A stretch of DNA of 9,890 bases from contig DIRC01000057.1 in NCBI GenBank assembly GCA_002427465.1, positions 1-9,890 on the forward strand, given 5' to 3'. A model generated the notes under the pieces. That model had not been told where the DNA came from and did no database searches. It saw nothing but the letters and a program-made list of their open reading frames with translations. The stretch is from Clostridiales bacterium UBA5446. GTDB lineage: Bacteria; Bacillota; Clostridia; Oscillospirales; Oscillospiraceae. The translations under genes were made by a program, and so were the position numbers. Numbering within the stretch: position 1 is the first letter of the stretch; every line of letters starts with the position of its first letter. Positions 6,688 to 9,890 of this stretch are shown piece by piece.

Positions 6688-6711
6688 CTACTGCTACTAC
6701 GACTAAAATTA
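6688..6711 (+). other. DnaA-trio tract / duplex unwinding element
   Basis: Triplets from 6688 read CTA CTG CTA CTA CGA CTA AAA TTA. The complementary strand read 3' to 5' is GAT GAC GAT GAT GCT GAT, the DnaA-trio motif known from Bacillus subtilis, with four perfect trios of six and the central A kept in five. It sits 11 nt after a DnaA box, separated by the GC cluster GCCGGC, and runs into an AT-rich stretch. That order (box, GC cluster, trios, AT-rich) is the basal unwinding architecture. Strand opening is predicted to begin here. Confidence 0.7.
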
Positions 6712-6776
6712 TCCTTCCTTTCCTACCTAACGGGACAACCACATTTTTTTGATAACAAAGCGAGGAGGCACAAGCC

Positions 6777-7892
6777 ATGAAATTTTCCTGCGAAAAATAT
6801 ATTCTGCAAAGCGCCGTTATGACGGCTTCCAGAGCGGCGGCCGCGAAAAGCCCCCTTCCGGCTCTGGAAGGGCTGCTGATCAAGGCCGGGGCTGGAGTTT
6901 CAGTAACTGGTTATGATCTTAAAAAAGGCATTTATACCACAATTGAGGCCGATGTTGCCCGGCCAGGCTCCGCGGTATTCAGCGCAAAGCTGTTCGTTGA
7001 GATGATCCGGCGCATGCCGGACGGTATTGTCACCGTGGAGGTCGGGGAGAACGGCGGAGCAACGGTAAGATGCGGGCGCGCGGAATATGCGTTCATTGCC
7101 ATGGACACAGAAGATTATCCTGAGCTTCCGGCCGTGGATTATACCGAGGCCGTTTCCATCCCCCAGAAGCTGCTCAGGGAGATGATCGACGGGACAATTT
7201 TCGCCGTCTCCACCAATGAGAGCAGGCCTATTTACATGGGCAGCCTTTTTGACATTGAAAACGGAGAGCTGACCCTGGTTTCCGTGGACGGCTACCGACT
7301 GGCCCTCCGGCGTGAGCGCATAGAGGGCTGCGGGCCGGACGGAATGAGGTTTATTATTCCGGGGGCGGCGCTGACGGAAGTGCAGCGTATCTGCGGCGAT
7401 AACGATGAGCCTGTTCAGATCAACGTGGGGGCGAAGCACGTTTCCTTTACCATTGGGGATACCGTCGTGATTTCCAGAAGGCTGGAAGGGGAGTTTCTTA
7501 GTTATAAAAAGGCGATTCCCGAGAACTTCCGAAAAAAGGTAAAGGTGGACAGGGCGGAGTTTCTTTCGATTGTGGACCGGGTCTCGCTGATCGTGGACGA
7601 AAAGCTGAAAAGCCCGATACGGCTTATTTTCGGAGACGGCAGCATCAATTTTCTCTGCGTCACCCCCATAGGCCGGGCGGAGGACGTCTGCCCCTGCGAG
7701 GGGGAGGGCGGGGACACGGAGATCGGATTTAACGACCGTTATCTGCGGGACGCTCTGCGGGCCGCCCCGGAAAACGAGCTGACGGTCTGCATAAACACCG
7801 GATCGTCACCATGCGTGCTTCTTCCCACCGGGGAGGAAGAAAAATTTATTTATATGATTTTGCCAGTCAGGCTCAGGGCGGGCAACGAATAG
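6777..7892 (+). CDS. dnaN: DNA polymerase III beta subunit (sliding clamp)
   Basis: The 371-residue product is full length for the beta clamp, a head-to-tail dimer ring that tethers the replicative polymerase and binds repair proteins. Three similar domains are expected at about 1-120, 125-245 and 247-366. Family landmarks include SVDGYRLALRRE in the middle domain and the C-terminal MILPVRL (360-366), which forms part of the partner-binding pocket. Most clamps end at or close to this motif; here RAGNE adds five residues. The ATG at 6777 has GAGGAGG (6762-6768) 8 nt upstream. No clear promoter lies just upstream, so transcription may come from dnaA. The yaaA start is 22 nt after the stop codon, so the genes from dnaN to gyrB are likely co-transcribed. 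Confidence 0.98.
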   Translation: MKFSCEKYILQSAVMTASRAAAAKSPLPALEGLLIKAGAGVSVTGYDLKKGIYTTIEADVARPGSAVFSAKLFVEMIRRMPDGIVTVEVGENGGATVRCGRAEYAFIAMDTEDYPELPAVDYTEAVSIPQKLLREMIDGTIFAVSTNESRPIYMGSLFDIENGELTLVSVDGYRLALRRERIEGCGPDGMRFIIPGAALTEVQRICGDNDEPVQINVGAKHVSFTIGDTVVISRRLEGEFLSYKKAIPENFRKKVKVDRAEFLSIVDRVSLIVDEKLKSPIRLIFGDGSINFLCVTPIGRAEDVCPCEGEGGDTEIGFNDRYLRDALRAAPENELTVCINTGSSPCVLLPTGEEEKFIYMILPVRLRAGNE

Positions 7893-7914
7893 AAAAGGAT
7901 AACCGGCGATAAAA

Positions 7915-8127
7915 ATGGAAAAAATAACTATATCAACAGATTTTATCAAGCTTGACGCCTTTCTTAAGTTTGCCGGTCTTTGCGGAACCGGCGGAGAGGC
8001 CAAGCTTTTCATTGAAGACGGTCTGGTGTCCGTAAACGGCGAGACCTGTACTGCGCGGGGAAAAAAGCTTCACGCCGGGGACATGGTGTCTTTCGAGGGT
8101 AAGGAATTCACGGTAGCCGGAAAATGA
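7915..8127 (+). CDS. yaaA: S4-domain RNA-binding protein (YaaA/RlbA family)
   Basis: This 70-residue protein is almost entirely one S4 RNA-binding domain. The pattern LDAFLKFAGLCGTGGEAK, then VSVNGE and GKKLHAGDMV, is characteristic of the small S4 protein encoded between dnaN and recF in Firmicutes. It is thought to bind ribosomal RNA or ribosome intermediates, but its exact job is not settled. It should not be confused with E. coli YaaA, which is unrelated. The ATG at 7915 is supported by family length, but the nearest purine-rich site (AAAAGG, 7894-7899) is 15 nt away, longer than ideal. Initiation may therefore be weak or coupled to dnaN. Its stop overlaps the recF start as ATGA (8124-8127), a typical translational coupling junction. 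Confidence 0.93.
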   Translation: MEKITISTDFIKLDAFLKFAGLCGTGGEAKLFIEDGLVSVNGETCTARGKKLHAGDMVSFEGKEFTVAGK

Positions 8128-9230
8128 GGATAAACAGGATTGCGCTTTCCGGCTTTCGCAACTATGAATGGGAGTCTGTGGAGTTTTTTCACGGCACAAA
8201 CGTGATCACCGGGGCAAACGCCCAGGGAAAGACAAATCTTCTGGAGGCTGTCTACATGCTGACCGGCGGAAAAAGCTTTCGGACAAGATTTGACCGGGAG
8301 CTGATCGGTTTTGGCTTTTCCTCGGGGGAAATTCTGGCGGACGTGTACGCCCGGGGCCGGGACCAGACGGTCAAGATTGCCCTTATGCAGGGACAGAGAA
8401 AGCAGATCAGCGTCAATTCGGTTAAAAAAACGGCCACGGAGCTTTCCGGAATCATGACGGCCGTGCTGTTCTGCCCGGACGATCTTGACCTGATCAAGGA
8501 AGGGGCGGCTGCCCGGCGGCGGCTGATGGACATGGCGATCAGCCAGCTGCGTCCGGGATACGCTCGGCTCCTGACGGAATATGCCAGGCTGTATGACCAG
8601 AAAAGCGTAATTTTGCGGGAATGGCGTGAAAATCCGGGGTATCTTGAGGTTTTGGATGATTTTTCCGAGCGGATGTGCCGTGTTTCGGCAAAGCTGATCC
8701 GTTACCGGGCCGCCTTTTGCAGGCGCCTTTCCGCCGCCGCCCAGCCCATACACCGGGACTTTTCCGGCGGAGCCGACGATCTGGCGCTGGCATACAAAAC
8801 GGTGAGCACGGTAAAAGACCCATTCGCACCGGAAAAAAATATATACTACGATGTCTGCGACCATCAGGAGAGCCACAGAAAAGCGGAGCTGGACTGCGGG
8901 CAGTGCCTGACCGGGGCGCATAAGGACGATATTGAGATTGCCATCAACGGAAACAGCGCCCGGGCTTTCGCCTCCCAAGGGCAGACACGCACGGCGGCAT
9001 TGTCGATTAAGCTGGCTGAACGGGAGATCCACCTTTCCGAAACCGGCGAATATCCGGTGCTGCTGCTGGACGACGTGCTGTCCGAGCTGGACGCTTCGCG
9101 TCAGGAATTTGTGCTTAACCGCATTGGTGGGGGACAGACCCTGATTACCTGCTGTGAAGGCGGCGAAATTGCCCAAAGAACCGGCGGAAAAGTGTTTGTT
9201 GTGGAGAATGGCCGTATTACCGGCGCATGA
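8124..9230 (+). CDS. recF: DNA replication and repair protein RecF
   Basis: RecF is a cytoplasmic SMC-like ATPase that works with RecO and RecR to load RecA at single-stranded gaps and help restart stalled forks. The 368-residue product is complete. It begins with the family N-terminus MRINRIALSGFRNYE. Walker A is GANAQGKTN (30-38). The ABC-type signature region is SQGQTRTAALSIKLAE (284-299). Walker B with the D-loop is VLLLDDVLSELD (312-323). The start codon overlaps the yaaA stop (ATGA), so translation is probably coupled. The only nearby purine-rich sequence lies inside the end of yaaA and is weak. The dnaN-yaaA-recF-remB-gyrB order matches the Bacillus subtilis origin region. Confidence 0.97.
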   Translation: MRINRIALSGFRNYEWESVEFFHGTNVITGANAQGKTNLLEAVYMLTGGKSFRTRFDRELIGFGFSSGEILADVYARGRDQTVKIALMQGQRKQISVNSVKKTATELSGIMTAVLFCPDDLDLIKEGAAARRRLMDMAISQLRPGYARLLTEYARLYDQKSVILREWRENPGYLEVLDDFSERMCRVSAKLIRYRAAFCRRLSAAAQPIHRDFSGGADDLALAYKTVSTVKDPFAPEKNIYYDVCDHQESHRKAELDCGQCLTGAHKDDIEIAINGNSARAFASQGQTRTAALSIKLAEREIHLSETGEYPVLLLDDVLSELDASRQEFVLNRIGGGQTLITCCEGGEIAQRTGGKVFVVENGRITGA

Positions 9231-9240
9231 GAAAATAAAA

Positions 9241-9501
9241 ATGTATCTGCATCTTGGAAAAAATATGGTCGTGCGGAAATCCGGCGTGGTGGCCGTCTGC
9301 GACCTTGACAATACAACCGGCTCGCGAATCACCCGGGATTATCTGGCGGGGGCGGAAAAAAGCGGCTCCGTCGTCAACGTGGCCGACGACCTGCCGAAAT
9401 CCTTTGTGATTTATGAGGAAAACGGAAAAATAACAGTATATTTATCACAGCTTTCGCCCGCCACCCTTCTCCGGAGGAGCAGGACGCGGCTGGGTGAATA
9501 A
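9241..9501 (+). CDS. remB: RemB/YaaB-family regulator (DUF370)
   Basis: The 86-residue protein starts with MYLHLGKNMVV, the characteristic beginning of the RemB/YaaB family, and keeps the later KSFVIYEENGKITVYLSQLSPATL segment and a basic tail (LLRRSRTRLGE). In Bacillus subtilis RemB, together with the DNA-binding protein RemA, is linked to expression of extracellular-matrix genes. What it controls in a clostridial relative is unknown. The frame is open upstream into recF to 9154, but the family N-terminus fixes the start at 9241, 10 nt after the recF stop. The preceding GAGAAAATAAAA is a poor ribosome binding site, so coupling to recF is likely. It lies directly before gyrB, as in Bacillus. 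Confidence 0.9.
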   Translation: MYLHLGKNMVVRKSGVVAVCDLDNTTGSRITRDYLAGAEKSGSVVNVADDLPKSFVIYEENGKITVYLSQLSPATLLRRSRTRLGE

Positions 9502-9534
9502 AAACGGAAAATAACCGAAAAGGAAGATTAACCT

Positions 9535-9890
9535 ATGTCTGACATAAAGGATAAAATCATGGATAGTTATGACGCCAGTCAGATTCAGGTCCTTGAGGGG
9601 TTGGAAGCAGTCCGGCTCAGGCCGGGCATGTATATCGGCTCAACCTCCTCATCGGGCCTGCATCATTTGGTATATGAAATTGTGGACAACGCGATTGACG
9701 AATCCCTGGCCGGCTACTGCAGCCGGATTGAAGTGACCATCGAGGAGGGCGATATTATCCGCGTATCGGATAACGGCCGTGGCATCCCGGTGGATATCCA
9801 GGAGCAGACGGGGAAACCCGCTCTGGAAGTCGTCTATACCGTGCTGCACGCCGGCGGAAAATTCGGCGGCGGCGGATATAAAGTATCCGG
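9535..9890 (+). CDS. gyrB: DNA gyrase subunit B (5' part, runs off the right edge)
   Basis: The first 118 codons plus two bases are present. GyrB is the ATPase subunit of gyrase, the type II topoisomerase that introduces negative supercoils. The visible part is the GHKL ATPase domain. It includes VLEGLEAVRLRPGMYIGST (19-37), the ATP-binding helix YEIVDNAIDE (47-56) with the catalytic glutamate E48 and Mg-binding N52, the VSDNGRGIPVD box (77-87), and LEVVYTVLHAGGKFGGGGYK, the start of the ATP lid. ParE shares these motifs, but the place after recF and remB argues for GyrB. The ATG at 9535 follows AAAAGGAAGA (9518-9527). No promoter or terminator is seen in the 33-nt gap after remB. The truncation is only the window edge. 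Confidence 0.96.
   Translation, partial: MSDIKDKIMDSYDASQIQVLEGLEAVRLRPGMYIGSTSSSGLHHLVYEIVDNAIDESLAGYCSRIEVTIEEGDIIRVSDNGRGIPVDIQEQTGKPALEVVYTVLHAGGKFGGGGYKVS

Larger units (their letters stand above)
6521..6776. other. oriC: Probable chromosomal replication origin oriC
   Basis: This 256-bp gene-free spacer between dnaA and dnaN is much more AT-rich than the surrounding genes. It contains four exact copies of TTTTCAACA (two per strand), one near copy, a GC cluster, a CTA-triplet tract and an AT-rich run at 6704-6712. The dnaA-dnaN spacer is the standard origin site in many Firmicutes, and base skew changes sign across it. dnaN has no convincing promoter here. TTGCCG (6679-6684) and TAAAAT (6704-6709) at a 19-nt spacing is the best pair and is weak, so dnaN may rely on readthrough from dnaA. 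No terminator follows dnaA. Confidence 0.85.

Noticed and set aside
6679..6709. TTGCCG-19-TAAAAT as a dnaN promoter
   Set aside because: The -35 match is weak, the spacing is long, and the elements coincide with the GC cluster and trio tract, which the origin already explains. Not listed as a feature.
8070..9332. A 420-codon open frame on the minus strand across recF
   Set aside because: It is wholly antisense to an unmistakable recF with Walker A and B motifs, begins with GTG, has no recognisable domain, and spans several gene boundaries. Long antisense frames are common in GC-rich genes.
1..9890. CRISPR arrays, insertion sequences, tRNA or rRNA genes, prophage or defence genes
   Set aside because: None seen. 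The coding sequence is accounted for by housekeeping genes, and the gene-free stretches hold only promoters, a terminator, short repeats and the origin.

Overview
The window is a bacterial chromosome replication-origin neighbourhood from a member of the Firmicutes, most likely class Clostridia. A moderately GC-rich, gut-type Oscillospirales relative is my guess from protein style and base composition, not something the sequence proves. The evidence is the conserved block dnaA - dnaN - yaaA (S4 domain) - recF - remB - gyrB on the + strand, strong AAGGAGG-type ribosome binding sites, a PrsA-like lipoprotein and an AT-rich origin between dnaA and dnaN.

Layout. 1-257 has no gene. It holds the terminator of the leftward operon, a strong leftward promoter firing out of the left edge, a possible NrdR box and small repeats. 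258-5026 is a leftward operon: a 13-residue leader ORF, mfd (transcription-repair coupling factor), then a parvulin-type peptidyl-prolyl isomerase lipoprotein. 5027-5209 is a divergent promoter region, with good sigma-A promoters for mfd (leftward) and dnaA (rightward). 5210-6520 is dnaA. 6521-6776 is the likely oriC, with four copies of the 9-mer TTTTCAACA in both orientations, then a GC cluster, a CTA-triplet (DnaA-trio) tract and an AT-rich stretch. 6777-9890 is a tight rightward run: dnaN, yaaA, recF, remB and the first 118 full codons of gyrB, which continues past the right edge.

How the genes work together. DnaA binds and melts oriC. DnaN is the sliding clamp for the polymerase loaded there. 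RecF handles gapped or stalled forks, and GyrB supplies the ATPase half of DNA gyrase, which relieves the supercoiling. Mfd removes stalled RNA polymerase and recruits excision repair. The isomerase lipoprotein assists folding of exported proteins. C exceeds G on the + strand in dnaA, and G exceeds C in the samples taken from dnaN and recF, which places the origin between dnaA and dnaN.

This is an ordinary housekeeping region and I found no undescribed defence, mobile or biosynthetic system. The points most worth a second look are the origin architecture (non-consensus DnaA boxes plus a DnaA-trio unwinding module), the matching variation in the DnaA recognition helix, and the overlapping leader ORF in front of mfd.
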